Source: Plantactinospora sp. BC1 (GTDB lineage: Bacteria; Actinomycetota; Actinomycetes; Mycobacteriales; Micromonosporaceae). Taken from it: a stretch of DNA of 64,000 bases. The notes beneath the pieces are model-generated. The model was not told the origin of the DNA. It ran no database searches and was given only the letters and a program-made list of their open reading frames with translations. Of this stretch, positions 47,869 through 56,198 are shown piece by piece; positions within the stretch are counted from its first letter, which is position 1, and each line of letters starts with the position of its first letter. The stretch lies in NCBI RefSeq assembly GCF_003030345.1, contig NZ_CP028158.1:7378001-7442000 (forward strand), given 5' to 3'. The position numbers were made by a program, and so were the translations under genes.

Positions 47869-49401
47869 TCAGCTCGCGACCTCGTGGTCGTCGTGCAGGC
47901 CGCCACCGCCACCGGCCGGCGCGGTGGTGCCGCTGGCCGGGCCGGTCGGCGGGGTGCCGAGGCTGCGGGTGTCGTAGGCGTACGTGATGAGTGCGTGCGC
48001 GATCGCGTCGGACATCTCGTCGATCGCCTTCAGGCTGATGTTGTCGATGTCGTCGCAGGCCTGGTGGTAGCACGGGTCGTATGCGGCACCGGCGGTACCG
48101 CCGTAGACCCGGGCCTCCTCGGCCGTCTTGACCAGTTCGGCCCCGGTGAAGAGGCCGCCGGACGGGATGTCCACCCCGGCCGCGATGAACGGTCCGTAGT
48201 CACTGCGTCCGGAGAACGGCGTCTCGGCCGAGGCCAGTCGCTGCGACCGGAAGTAGTCGTGGAAGAGCTTCTCGATCGCTCCGGAGCCGGGCGGTCCGGC
48301 CGCCGACCCGGTGCCGGGCGGGAAGGCCGAGTTGTCGCCGTCGTAGACGAACCGGACGTAGTTCGGCGAGCCGACCATGTCGAAGTTCAGGTAGAGCGCG
48401 ATCCGGTCCCGCTCCGCCTGCGGCAGGTTGGCGATGTAGTACGTCGAGCCGACCAGGTTGGCCTCCTCGGCGCCCCAGAGCGCGAACCGGACCTTGTTCT
48501 TCGTCGGGAACCAGCGCATCTGCTCGGCGATCTCCAGCAGCGCGGCACTGCCGCTGCCGTTGTCGTTGATGCCCGGACCCTCCGGTACGGAGTCGAGGTG
48601 GGCGCCGGCCATCACCACGTTGCCCGGGTCGCCCCAGCGCGACTCGGCGAAGATGTTCTCGGTGGTGGCCTGTCCCCGGAAGGTGTCGGTGAAGACCCGC
48701 AGGGTGAGCCCGCCCGCGACCTGGCCGACCAGTTCCTGGCCGAGTGCCTGCGAGACGCCGAGGGCGGCGAAGTCCAGGGTGTACCCGTTGCCGAGGGTCC
48801 CGGAGAGGTCACCCGGGATGTTGTTGTAGATGACCACCGCCGCAGCGCCGGCCGCCGCCGCCGTACTGGCCTTCTGTCCGAACGGGCAGGTGCCCCGGCT
48901 GATCACGACGATGGTGCCGACGTTCGCCGGGCCGAAGTCGCCGGGGTTGCAGCCCTGGGAGTCGCCGGTCGGCACGCTGGCCGGGGCGGTCACGTCGGCG
49001 CTGCCCGAGTAGCTCATGATCCTGTGTGGCAGGTCGCCGGCCGGCGCCGAGACCCGTTCCAGTTCGGACGGAGTGTCGATCAGGAAGGTCTGGAAGTCGA
49101 ACGCCTGCCGGGTGACCCGGTATCCGGCGTTCCGGAACACCTTCTCCGCGTAGTCGACCGACCTGTCGTATCCGGGTGCACCCGAGGCGCGGTTGCCGTT
49201 GTTCCGGTCCGCGATCTTTTGTAGTTCCTTGAGATGCTTCTGTACGCCCTTGGCGGTGACCGCCTTGCGCAGCACCCAGGAGCCGAGGCTCCCCAGGCCG
49301 GAGCTGGCCTGTGCCGGCGCTGGTGCCGCCGCCACCGCGAGTGCTGTCACGAGCGTGGTGGCCAGTAGGCCACGGCTCCACCGTTTGCTGGTGCGACCCA
49401 C
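47869..49401 (-). CDS. secreted M28-family metallo-aminopeptidase with PA domain
   Basis: The GTG at 49401 is chosen because GGGAGG lies five bases upstream. The 510-residue protein has a signal peptide (VGRTSKRWSRGLLATTL, hydrophobic core, cleavage near AQASSG), then a PA domain insertion (FGPANVGTIVVISRGTCPFGQK, about residues 145-200) and the M28 catalytic core with dinuclear zinc ligands GAHLDSVPEGP, GINDNGSGSA, WGAEEANLVGS, NFDMVG and CYHQACDD. It resembles Streptomyces griseus leucine aminopeptidase and fungal aminopeptidase Y-like exopeptidases. Role: extracellular N-terminal amino-acid release. The final zinc His lies in CYHQACD. Confidence 0.94.
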   Translation of the reverse strand: MGRTSKRWSRGLLATTLVTALAVAAAPAPAQASSGLGSLGSWVLRKAVTAKGVQKHLKELQKIADRNNGNRASGAPGYDRSVDYAEKVFRNAGYRVTRQAFDFQTFLIDTPSELERVSAPAGDLPHRIMSYSGSADVTAPASVPTGDSQGCNPGDFGPANVGTIVVISRGTCPFGQKASTAAAAGAAAVVIYNNIPGDLSGTLGNGYTLDFAALGVSQALGQELVGQVAGGLTLRVFTDTFRGQATTENIFAESRWGDPGNVVMAGAHLDSVPEGPGINDNGSGSAALLEIAEQMRWFPTKNKVRFALWGAEEANLVGSTYYIANLPQAERDRIALYLNFDMVGSPNYVRFVYDGDNSAFPPGTGSAAGPPGSGAIEKLFHDYFRSQRLASAETPFSGRSDYGPFIAAGVDIPSGGLFTGAELVKTAEEARVYGGTAGAAYDPCYHQACDDIDNISLKAIDEMSDAIAHALITYAYDTRSLGTPPTGPASGTTAPAGGGGGLHDDHEVAS

Positions 49402-49632
49402 GCTGCCTCCCTGTCGGGTCACCGGGGTTACCGGTCTTATCGAGGGAGGTCAGCATAGCCAGACGTCACTGACCGGTGAATAGTCCACACGAGTGTGCTT
49501 ACCGGCCGGTAGGCGGCACGGGTGCGCATGATCGGCCATCGATGGCCGGCAGGCCGCGACCTGGGAGAGCAGGCCGGGCCCGCCGGCACCACCGGTGACC
49601 GGGCTGGCCCCCCGCCAGCCGATCGGGGCGAC

Positions 49633-49656
49633 GGCGCCGGCCCGGAGGCCGGCGCC
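49633..49656. terminator. perfect hairpin upstream of Nudix gene
   Basis: GGCGCCGGCC-CGGA-GGCCGGCGCC has 10-base perfect arms; it could influence transcription of either divergent gene. Confidence 0.55.
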
Positions 49657-49698
49657 GCCGAAGGCCGTCGTTGCCGGTCGACGACCTCGTCCCGGTAG

Positions 49699-49735
49699 TT
49701 CGGTCCGGCCGGTGAGGCGGGACCGAATCCTTTTT
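49699..49735 (+). terminator. intrinsic terminator-like hairpin before the Nudix gene
   Basis: TTCGGTCC (49699-49706) pairs with GGACCGAA (49720-49727), followed by TCCTTTTT. On the plus strand it would end transcription 57 bases upstream of the Nudix start, so it may be an attenuator or the end of a short leader RNA. Confidence 0.6.
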
Positions 49736-49751
49736 CGTCCTACTGACGATA

Positions 49752-49762
49752 ACCACTGTGGT
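49752..49762. promoter_or_regulatory. palindrome ACCACTGTGGT upstream of Nudix gene
   Basis: A perfect palindrome with a central T lies 29 bases before the start codon of the Nudix protein. It could be an autoregulatory operator for the C-terminal wHTH domain. Confidence 0.45.
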
Positions 49763-49791
49763 AGCTTCTCGTCAAGGTGGTGATAATTCAG

Positions 49792-50487
49792 ATGGCCGAG
49801 TACCCGCCGTTCGCCGTGACCGTCGACCTGGTGGTCCTCACCGTGCGGGCGGACGAGCTCTGCATCCTGCTGGTACGCCGGGGCATACCGCCGTACCAGG
49901 ACCGCTGGGCGCTGCCCGGCGGGTTCGTCGGGTTCGACGAGGACCTGCCGGACGCCGCCGCCCGGGAACTGACCGAGGAGACCGGGATCCCCGAGCCGAT
50001 CGGCCACCTCGAACAGCTCGGCACGTACGGGTCGCCGAAACGGGACCCCCGGGGCCGGGTGGTCACGGTGGCGTACCTGGCGCTGCTGCCGGACCTGCCG
50101 ACGCCGGTGGCCGGTACGGACGCGGCGGCTGCGGACTGGCTCCCGGTGTCCCGGGTCGCCGACGCCCGACTCGCCTTCGACCACGACGTCATCCTGGCCG
50201 ACGGGCTCGAACGGGCCCGGGCCAAACTCGAGTACACCCCGCTGGCCACCGCGTTCTGCCCACCGGAGTTCACCATCGCCCGGCTACGTACGGTCTACGA
50301 GACCGTCTGGAACAGCCGGTTGGACCCGCGCAACTTCCACCGCAAGGTCACCAGTACCCCCGGTTTCGTCGAGCCGGCCGGCCGGGTCACCGAGGGCGAC
50401 CGGGGACGGCCGGCCCAGCTCTTCCGGCGCGGCCCGGCCGAACTGCTGCACCCGCCGATGCTCCGCCCGCCGGTCACCGGGCACTGA
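49792..50487 (+). CDS. NrtR-like Nudix hydrolase/transcriptional regulator
   Basis: The ATG at 49792 begins the family core; GGTGG is ten bases before it. The 231-residue protein has an N-terminal Nudix domain (AEYPPFAVTVDLVVLTVR) with the Nudix box GGFVGFDEDLP...RELTEETGI, then a C-terminal winged helix (FTIARLRTVYETVWNSRLDPRNFHRKV). NrtR-type regulators sense ADP-ribose and repress NAD genes. The Nudix box is intact, so hydrolysis of an ADP-ribose-like substrate is possible. No NAD gene is adjacent, and the target may be itself. Confidence 0.85.
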   Translation: MAEYPPFAVTVDLVVLTVRADELCILLVRRGIPPYQDRWALPGGFVGFDEDLPDAAARELTEETGIPEPIGHLEQLGTYGSPKRDPRGRVVTVAYLALLPDLPTPVAGTDAAAADWLPVSRVADARLAFDHDVILADGLERARAKLEYTPLATAFCPPEFTIARLRTVYETVWNSRLDPRNFHRKVTSTPGFVEPAGRVTEGDRGRPAQLFRRGPAELLHPPMLRPPVTGH

Positions 50488-50517
50488 GCGGCACACCGGG
50501 CACTGCCGGGACCGGGC

Positions 50518-51330
50518 TCAGGAGGCCGTCCCGGCGGGCGGGCTGCCGGGTACCGGCACGGGGGTCGGCGCCGGGGTCGGCGCGGCGGTGGCCGGCGGCA
50601 GGGTCGGTACCGGGGCGGAGGGCGGCCCGGCCGAGGCCGTCGGGCCGGGCGTGGCCGCGGGCTCGGTCGGCGTCGGCGAGCCGCCGGGCTCGGTCGGTGC
50701 CGGTGCGGCGGTGCCGGACGGCGGCGCGGGCGACGAGCTCGGTGCGGACGGCGACCCGGTCGGTGCGTCCGGCGACGGCGAGGGTGACGTCTCCGGCGGC
50801 GGGGTGGGCGCGGGCGACTGGGTCGGCGGCCCGGCGGTCGGTGGCACCGGTACCCCCGGCTCGTTCGCGCCCGGCGGGTCGACCGGCGGCGGCAACCGCC
50901 CGGGTTCGGTTCCGGACGGGCCGGGCCGGTCGGGCACGGCGCCGGGCGGGACGAGGAGCGGCAGCCAGCCGGTCCGTTCGGACCTGGCGCCGGTACCGGC
51001 CGGTCCGGGCTCCACCACCGGCGGCACGCCCGGTTGCCGGGGCACCACCTCCGGCGGCGCGCCGACCGGGGGCGGGACGAACGGGGTGGCGTCGGCCGGG
51101 CGCATCCCGTCGGAGACCGTCGCCGAGCCGCTGCCGATCGCCGCCATGATCGGCAGCGAGGAGGTTCCGGCCAGCAGCGCGACGGTGAACAGGTACCGGC
51201 GGGCCGGGCCGGCGAGCCCCTCCGCCCGGTGCACTCCGGTCACCCTCCGATATCCGACGTGCGCGCCACCGGACCGGCGGTGCCGGGCCAGCAGCATGGG
51301 AGCCGGTGGCTCGTAACCGTGGTTGGGCAC
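50518..51330 (-). CDS. Pro-rich membrane-anchored protein of unknown function
   Basis: The GTG at 51330 has GAGGAG seven bases before it. The 270-residue protein has about 45 basic N-terminal residues, one membrane segment (YLFTVALLAGTSSLPIMAA, about residues 46-64), and a long extracytoplasmic tail composed almost only of Pro, Ala, Thr, Ser, Gly and Val (TPPPETSPSPSPDAP-like). No folded domain is visible. Such tails span cell wall or act as mucin-like spacers. It converges on the Nudix gene stop. Confidence 0.7.
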   Translation of the reverse strand: MPNHGYEPPAPMLLARHRRSGGAHVGYRRVTGVHRAEGLAGPARRYLFTVALLAGTSSLPIMAAIGSGSATVSDGMRPADATPFVPPPVGAPPEVVPRQPGVPPVVEPGPAGTGARSERTGWLPLLVPPGAVPDRPGPSGTEPGRLPPPVDPPGANEPGVPVPPTAGPPTQSPAPTPPPETSPSPSPDAPTGSPSAPSSSPAPPSGTAAPAPTEPGGSPTPTEPAATPGPTASAGPPSAPVPTLPPATAAPTPAPTPVPVPGSPPAGTAS

Positions 51331-51813
51331 GGAAAACTCCTCGTCGTCGGCGGCGCGGGCCAGGCGGCGGCCGGGTGGGACGGGTCGCGGCGACCGTGAC
51401 GCCGCCGCTACCTACAGTGGCGGAGTAACCCTCTGTTGGCCAGCGTCACACAGCGTGTCAGCGGTTGAGTTTCGATCGACTCGACCTGCGTACCCGATCA
51501 AATCGGTTGATGTGGTGCGAAGCCGGCGGCGACCCGGATCCGACGGAGGCCGACCTGTAGCGATACCGACCTGCTCTGCGAATATGGAGCCGACGGCAAC
51601 GCGGCCGCGACCTTCGCGCACCCCGCGGCAGGCAGGACGTGGTGCCGGCGCTCGGTGGACCAGGCTCGGCCAGAATCTGGTCCACGCCGCGCGGCTACCC
51701 CTACCGGGGAAAGGCGCGGCAGCCACCCCCGGTCCGGCACCAGCCGGACGGGCGCACGAGCTGCGCGGTCGGGACACCCCCGGTGCCGACGCACGAACGA
51801 CAGGGAGATAGGG
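51331..51813. other. 483-bp upstream region of the dehydrogenase operon
   Basis: No gene is supported. Two inverted repeats lie in it: GTGGACCAG/CTGGTCCAC at 51655-51685 and GTCCGGC/GCCGGAC at 51732-51749. This is the divergent control region of the Pro-rich protein and E1alpha genes. A promoter was not identified with confidence. Confidence 0.6.
51655..51685. promoter_or_regulatory. inverted repeat upstream of the E1alpha gene
   Basis: GTGGACCAG and CTGGTCCAC are perfect nine-base complements with 13 bases between. It lies about 130 bases before the E1alpha start and may be an operator or leader hairpin. Confidence 0.45.
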
Positions 51814-52995
51814 ATGGCGAAGGGCGATCCCGCGGGCACGGCCCGCGGCAGGCGAGCCACACCCCGGTCCGCACGGTCTGGTGGGAAATCCCCAGGCACT
51901 GACCTGGTGCAACTACTCACGCCCGAGGGCGACCGGATCGACAAGGTGACCTGGTCGGACGGCACGGAATACAGCGTCGACTTCACCGACGAGGAATACC
52001 GCGGCCTCTACCGGGACCTGGTGCTGGTCCGCCGGCTGGACGCCGAGGCGACCGCGTTGCAGCGGCAGGGCGAGCTGGGCATCTGGGCCAGCCTGCTCGG
52101 CCAGGAGGCGGCGCAGGTCGGCTCGGGCCGGGCACTGCGGCCGCAGGACATGGCCTTCCCGACCTATCGGGAGCACGGCGTGCTCTACTGCCGGGGCATC
52201 GACCCGATCATGCCGCTGGGCCTGTTCCGCGGCGTCGACCTGGGCGGCTGGGACCCGAACGAGTTCAAGTTCAACATGTACACGATCGTCATCGGGGCGC
52301 AGACCCTGCACGCCACCGGCTACGCCATGGGCGTGAACATGGACGGCCGGACCGGCACCGACGACGGCGAGGCGGTGATCGCCTACTTCGGTGACGGCGC
52401 CTCCGCGCAGGGCGACGTGAACGAGGCCTTCATCTGGTCGGCCGTCTTCAACGCCCCGGTCGTCTTCTTCTGCCAGAACAACCAGTACGCGATCTCCGAG
52501 CCCCTGGAGCGGCAGACCCGGATCCCGCTCTACCAGCGGGCCGCCGGCTTCGGCTTCCCGGGCGTACGGGTGGACGGCAACGACGTACTGGCCACCTACG
52601 CGGTGACCCGGGCGGCGCTGGACAACGCGCGTCACGGTCAGGGCCCCACCCTGATCGAGGCGTACACCTACCGGATGGGCGCGCACACCACCACGGACGA
52701 CCCGACCCGCTACCGGATCGCCAGCGAGGTCGAGGCCTGGCAGGCCAAGGACCCGATCGCACGGGTCAAGGCGTTCCTCACCAGGCAGGGCATCGCGGAC
52801 GACGCGTTCCTGGCCGAGGTGGAGGAGCAGGCCAAGCAGGAGGCGCTGCGGCTGCGGGAGCGGGTGCTGGAGATGCCCGACCCCGAGCCACTGACCCTCT
52901 TCGACAACGTCTTCCCGAACGGCTCGCCCGAGGTGGACGCGCAGCGCGAGTTCACCGCCCGTTACCTGGACTCGTTCGAGGGGAGCGTGCACTGA
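51814..52995 (+). CDS. 2-oxoacid dehydrogenase E1 component, alpha subunit (pyruvate/branched-chain type)
   Basis: The ATG at 51814 has GGGAG eight bases upstream. The 393-residue protein has a basic non-conserved N terminus of about 30 residues, then the TPP-dependent fold: GWASLLGQ-like GIWASLLGQEAAQVGSG, TYREHGVLYCRG, and the TPP/Mg motif GDGASAQGDVNEA near residue 193 through FFCQNNQYAISEP. It decarboxylates a 2-oxoacid. Sequence of this class in actinobacteria is annotated as either pyruvate or branched-chain 2-oxoacid E1alpha, and the substrate cannot be decided. It starts a three-gene operon with E1beta (1-base overlap) and E2. Confidence 0.92.
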   Translation: MAKGDPAGTARGRRATPRSARSGGKSPGTDLVQLLTPEGDRIDKVTWSDGTEYSVDFTDEEYRGLYRDLVLVRRLDAEATALQRQGELGIWASLLGQEAAQVGSGRALRPQDMAFPTYREHGVLYCRGIDPIMPLGLFRGVDLGGWDPNEFKFNMYTIVIGAQTLHATGYAMGVNMDGRTGTDDGEAVIAYFGDGASAQGDVNEAFIWSAVFNAPVVFFCQNNQYAISEPLERQTRIPLYQRAAGFGFPGVRVDGNDVLATYAVTRAALDNARHGQGPTLIEAYTYRMGAHTTTDDPTRYRIASEVEAWQAKDPIARVKAFLTRQGIADDAFLAEVEEQAKQEALRLRERVLEMPDPEPLTLFDNVFPNGSPEVDAQREFTARYLDSFEGSVH

Positions 52996-53984
52996 TGGCC
53001 ACCGAGACCCTCACCCTGGGCAAGGCGATCAACCGCGGCCTGCGCCGCGCACTGGAGCACGACCCCAAGGTCGTGATCATGGGCGAGGACGTCGGCAAGC
53101 TCGGCGGCGTCTTCCGGATCACCGACGGCCTGCAGAAGGACTTCGGCGAGAACCGGGTGATCGACACCCCGCTCGCCGAGTCCGGCATCATCGGCACCGC
53201 GGTCGGGCTCTCCATCCGGGGGTACCGGCCGATCTGCGAGATCCAGTTCGACGGCTTCGTCTACCCGGCGTACGACCAGATCGTGTCGCAGGTGGCCAAG
53301 ATGCACTACCGCTCGCAGGGCAAGGTACGGGTGCCGATGGTCATCCGGATCCCGTTCGGCGGCGGCATCGGCGCGGTCGAGCACCACTCGGAGTCCCCGG
53401 AGGCGTACTTCGCGCACACCGCCGGGCTCAAGGTGGTGGCCTGCTCGTCGCCGCAGGACGCGTACACGATGATCCAGCAGGCGGTCGCCTCCGACGATCC
53501 GATCGTCTTCCTGGAGCCGAAGCGGCGCTACCACGAGAAGGGCCAGGTGGACCTGGACGCCCCGCTCGGTGACGCGTACCCGCTGCACGCCGCCCGGGTG
53601 GTCCGGCCGGGCCGGGACGCCACGCTGCTGGCGTACGGGCCGATGGTGCGTACCGCGATGGAGGCGGCCAGCGCCGCCGAGGAGGACGGCCGGGACCTGG
53701 AGGTCATCGACCTGCGCACCCTCTCCCCGCTGGACCTCGGCCCGGTCTACGAGTCGGTGAAGCGCACCGGGCGGTGCGTGGTGGTGCACGAGGCACCCGG
53801 CAACCTCGGGCTCGGTTCCGAGATCGCGGCCCGGATCACCGAGGAGTGCTTCTACTCCCTGGAGGCCCCGGTGCTCCGGGTGACCGGCTTCGACACGCCC
53901 TATCCGGCCGCCCGGCTGGAGGAGGACTACCTGCCCAACCTCGACCGGGTGCTCGACGGCGTCGACCGCACCTTCGGGTGGTGA
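52995..53984 (+). CDS. 2-oxoacid dehydrogenase E1 component, beta subunit
   Basis: The 329-residue protein shares one base with the E1alpha stop (TGATG). It has the beta-subunit layout: MGEDVGKLGGVFRIT, TPLAESGIIGTAVGLSIRG, EIQFDGFVYPAYDQIVSQ, PFGGGIGAVEHHSESPEAYF and the C-terminal VVVHEAPGNLGLGSEIAA. Together with the alpha subunit it forms the heterotetrameric E1 that transfers the acyl group to the lipoyl arm of E2. Confidence 0.95.
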   Translation: MATETLTLGKAINRGLRRALEHDPKVVIMGEDVGKLGGVFRITDGLQKDFGENRVIDTPLAESGIIGTAVGLSIRGYRPICEIQFDGFVYPAYDQIVSQVAKMHYRSQGKVRVPMVIRIPFGGGIGAVEHHSESPEAYFAHTAGLKVVACSSPQDAYTMIQQAVASDDPIVFLEPKRRYHEKGQVDLDAPLGDAYPLHAARVVRPGRDATLLAYGPMVRTAMEAASAAEEDGRDLEVIDLRTLSPLDLGPVYESVKRTGRCVVVHEAPGNLGLGSEIAARITEECFYSLEAPVLRVTGFDTPYPAARLEEDYLPNLDRVLDGVDRTFGW

Positions 53985-53989
53985 GCGGG

Positions 53990-55465
53990 ATGTCGCGGGT
54001 GCGGGAGTTCCCCCTGCCGGATCTCGGCGAGGGGCTGACCGAGGGCGAGATCCTCAAGTGGCTGGTCGCGGTCGGTGACACCGTCGAGTTGAACCAGCCG
54101 GTGGTCGAGGTCGAGACGGCGAAGGCGGCGGTCGAGATCCCGGCGAAGTGGGCCGGGAAGATCACCGCGATCTTCCACGACGAGGGCACGGTGGTCGACG
54201 TCGGCTCGCCGATCTTCGCGGTGGACACCGACCCGGGCGCCGGTGACCTGCCGGAGCCGTCGGCGGCGTCGCTGGCCGCCGTCGAGATCGCGCCCGCCGA
54301 GGGCGCCGTCGAGCCCGGGCTGATCGGCGGGCCCGCTCCGGGTGGCCGGACGGCGGTGCTGGTCGGGTACGGTCCGCGCACCGGCGCCGCGAAGCGCCGG
54401 CCGCGCAAGGGTGCCGGGGTACCGGCCCCGAACGGTGTCGCGGTGACGGCCTCGGCGCCGGCTCCGGTCGCGGCCCCGGCTCGCGAGCCGGTACGCCCGA
54501 CAGCGCCCGAGCCGGTGCGTCCGGCGGCCGCCACCCCGGCACCCCGGACCGGCGGGACCGCCGCCGGAGCGGGTGGACTGGTGCTGGCGAAGCCGCCGGT
54601 GCGCAAGCTCGCCAAGGATCTCGGGGTCGACCTGCGTACCCTGACCGGCTCGGGACCGCTCGGCTCGATCACCCGGGACGACGTACACCTGGCGGCGGCG
54701 GGCGCGACGACGGCGGCCGAGCCGGCGCCGACGACCGGTGCCGCGACGGCGCCGGCCTTCGGGCCGGACCGGGAGCAGCGGATTCCGGTCAAGGGCGTGC
54801 GGAAGCTGACCGCGCAGAACATGGTCGCGTCGGCGTTCAGCGCGCCGCACGTCACCGAGTTCCTGACGGTCGACGTGACCCGCTCGATGAAGGCGCTCGA
54901 CCGGCTGCGCAAGCGCCGGGAGTGGCAGGACGTCCGGGTCTCCCCGCTGCTGCTGGTCGCCAAGGCCGTGCTGCTGGCGGTCCGGCGGCACCCGATGGTC
55001 AACTCGACCTGGGCCGGCGAGGAGATCGTCGTCAAGGAGTACGTCAACCTCGGCATCGCGGCGGCGACCGAGCGCGGCCTGATCGTGCCGAACATCAAGG
55101 ACGCCGGCCGGCTCACCCTGCGGGAGCTGGCGGACGCGATGACGGCACTGGTGCAGACCGCCAAGGCGGGGAAGACGGCTCCGGCGGACATGACCGGCGG
55201 CACGCTGACCATCACCAACGTCGGCGTCTTCGGGGTCGACACCGGTACCCCGATCCTGCCGCCCGGCGAATCGGCGATCCTGGCCTTCGGCGCGGTCCGG
55301 GAGATGCCCTGGGTGCACAAGGGCAAGATCAGAGTGCGGCAGGTCACCACCCTCGGGCTCTCCTTCGACCACCGGATCATCGACGGCGAGTTGGGTTCGA
55401 GGTTCCTGCGTGACGTCGGCGACTTTCTGGCCGACCCGGAGGCGGCGCTGCTCGGCTGGACCTGA
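53990..55465 (+). CDS. dihydrolipoamide acyltransferase (E2)
   Basis: The ATG follows the E1beta stop by five bases. The 491-residue protein has an N-terminal lipoyl domain (GLTEGEILKWLVAVGD; lipoylated Lys45 in ETAKAAVEI), a variable Ala/Pro-rich linker (about 90-195), a peripheral subunit-binding domain (PPVRKLAKDLGVDLR, about 200-235) and the catalytic domain ending FDHRIIDGELGSRFL with the HXXXDG active-site His. One lipoyl domain only. E3, lipoamide dehydrogenase, is not in this window. Confidence 0.95.
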   Translation: MSRVREFPLPDLGEGLTEGEILKWLVAVGDTVELNQPVVEVETAKAAVEIPAKWAGKITAIFHDEGTVVDVGSPIFAVDTDPGAGDLPEPSAASLAAVEIAPAEGAVEPGLIGGPAPGGRTAVLVGYGPRTGAAKRRPRKGAGVPAPNGVAVTASAPAPVAAPAREPVRPTAPEPVRPAAATPAPRTGGTAAGAGGLVLAKPPVRKLAKDLGVDLRTLTGSGPLGSITRDDVHLAAAGATTAAEPAPTTGAATAPAFGPDREQRIPVKGVRKLTAQNMVASAFSAPHVTEFLTVDVTRSMKALDRLRKRREWQDVRVSPLLLVAKAVLLAVRRHPMVNSTWAGEEIVVKEYVNLGIAAATERGLIVPNIKDAGRLTLRELADAMTALVQTAKAGKTAPADMTGGTLTITNVGVFGVDTGTPILPPGESAILAFGAVREMPWVHKGKIRVRQVTTLGLSFDHRIIDGELGSRFLRDVGDFLADPEAALLGWT

Positions 55466-55497
55466 CCTTCGGCACGGCACGAACACCTGGCAGGAAG

Positions 55498-55537
55498 CGG
55501 CCGGTGTGTCCCGGGTTACCTCCGGGCACACCGGCCG
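55498..55537 (+). terminator. hairpin after E2
   Basis: CGGCCGGTGTG (55498-55508) and CACACCGGCCG (55527-55537) form an 11-base perfect stem with an inner CCGG/CCGG pair, 32 bases past the E2 stop. Confidence 0.8.
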
Positions 55538-55701
55538 TATCCATATGGTTACGAAGAATCATCGTGCAGATGACCGCCAGACCTTAGATTCTTAGGCTGG
55601 TGGTCCAGCTCACCTAATAATCGGTGGCAGGAGCGTCCCCCGCGAGGTTCAATGGACACATCAGACGCGGAGACAACCGAATAGCCAGGGGGCGCAACAC
55701 C

Positions 55702-55839
55702 ATGAGCATGCTCAACCGAATTCGTAACCGCCGGGACAGCGCGCGTCGGGCGCGGGCCATCGAGCGGGCACTGCGGGCGACCAGTTCGCCGGCTGCCCGT
55801 GACGAGATCCTGATCGCCGCGCAGCGTTACTACGGCTGA
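55702..55839 (+). CDS. 45-residue basic small protein
   Basis: The protein MSMLNRIRNRRDSARRARAI... is strongly basic at the N terminus and helical, ending in ARDEILIAAQRYYG. GGGGG-rich sequence precedes the ATG, and a strong terminator follows at 55870. Proteins of this length and pattern occur as conserved small genes in Micromonosporaceae. The function is unknown; a nucleic-acid or membrane-binding role is a guess from charge. The isolated gene with its own terminator supports it being real. Confidence 0.75.
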   Translation: MSMLNRIRNRRDSARRARAIERALRATSSPAARDEILIAAQRYYG

Positions 55840-56198
55840 CCTCGACAGACTCCTCACCTCCTCCGCACCACACCGACGGCCCGTCCGGAGCGCTCCGGGC
55901 GGGCCGTCGGTGTTTCCACCCGCACGCCACCGGAGTACCGCCGCCACTACACCGCCCGGTACGGTGAGGCTCGGTCGTCGCCCGACCGGCCGGTAGGACG
56001 TACGCCGAACAGATGTCGGTTCGGCTCGCCCTGGACGACCGGGCCCGGCGACCCGCGCTGCCCGAGCGGTGCCGGTTCGTACCGGCTACCGTGCGGGGAG
56101 CTTGCCCAGCCCGGTGTCGCGCCGGAGTCGTCGGCAACCTGGCTGGCGACCGGCGCGCGAGACCGGCGCGGCCGACATGTGATGGAGGAGGCGCGCGC
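55840..56198. other. 359-bp region: terminator then LppU-like leader
   Basis: The hairpin at 55870-55913 ends the small gene. The remaining 285 bases up to the ATG at 56199 show no clear promoter or gene. Confidence 0.6.
55870..55913 (+). terminator. long hairpin with T-tail after the 45-residue gene
   Basis: ACACCGACGGCCCG pairs with CGGGCCGTCGGTGT across an inner CCGGAGCGCTCCGG stem, followed by TTT. This is the strongest terminator in the window. Confidence 0.85.

Larger units (their letters stand above)
49402..49791. other. 390-bp divergent region with hairpins and palindrome
   Basis: No gene is supported. Two inverted repeats at 49633-49656 and 49699-49727, the latter followed by a T-run, and a palindrome ACCACTGTGGT at 49752-49762 lie between the peptidase and Nudix genes. 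Promoters for both directions should lie here. Confidence 0.65.
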
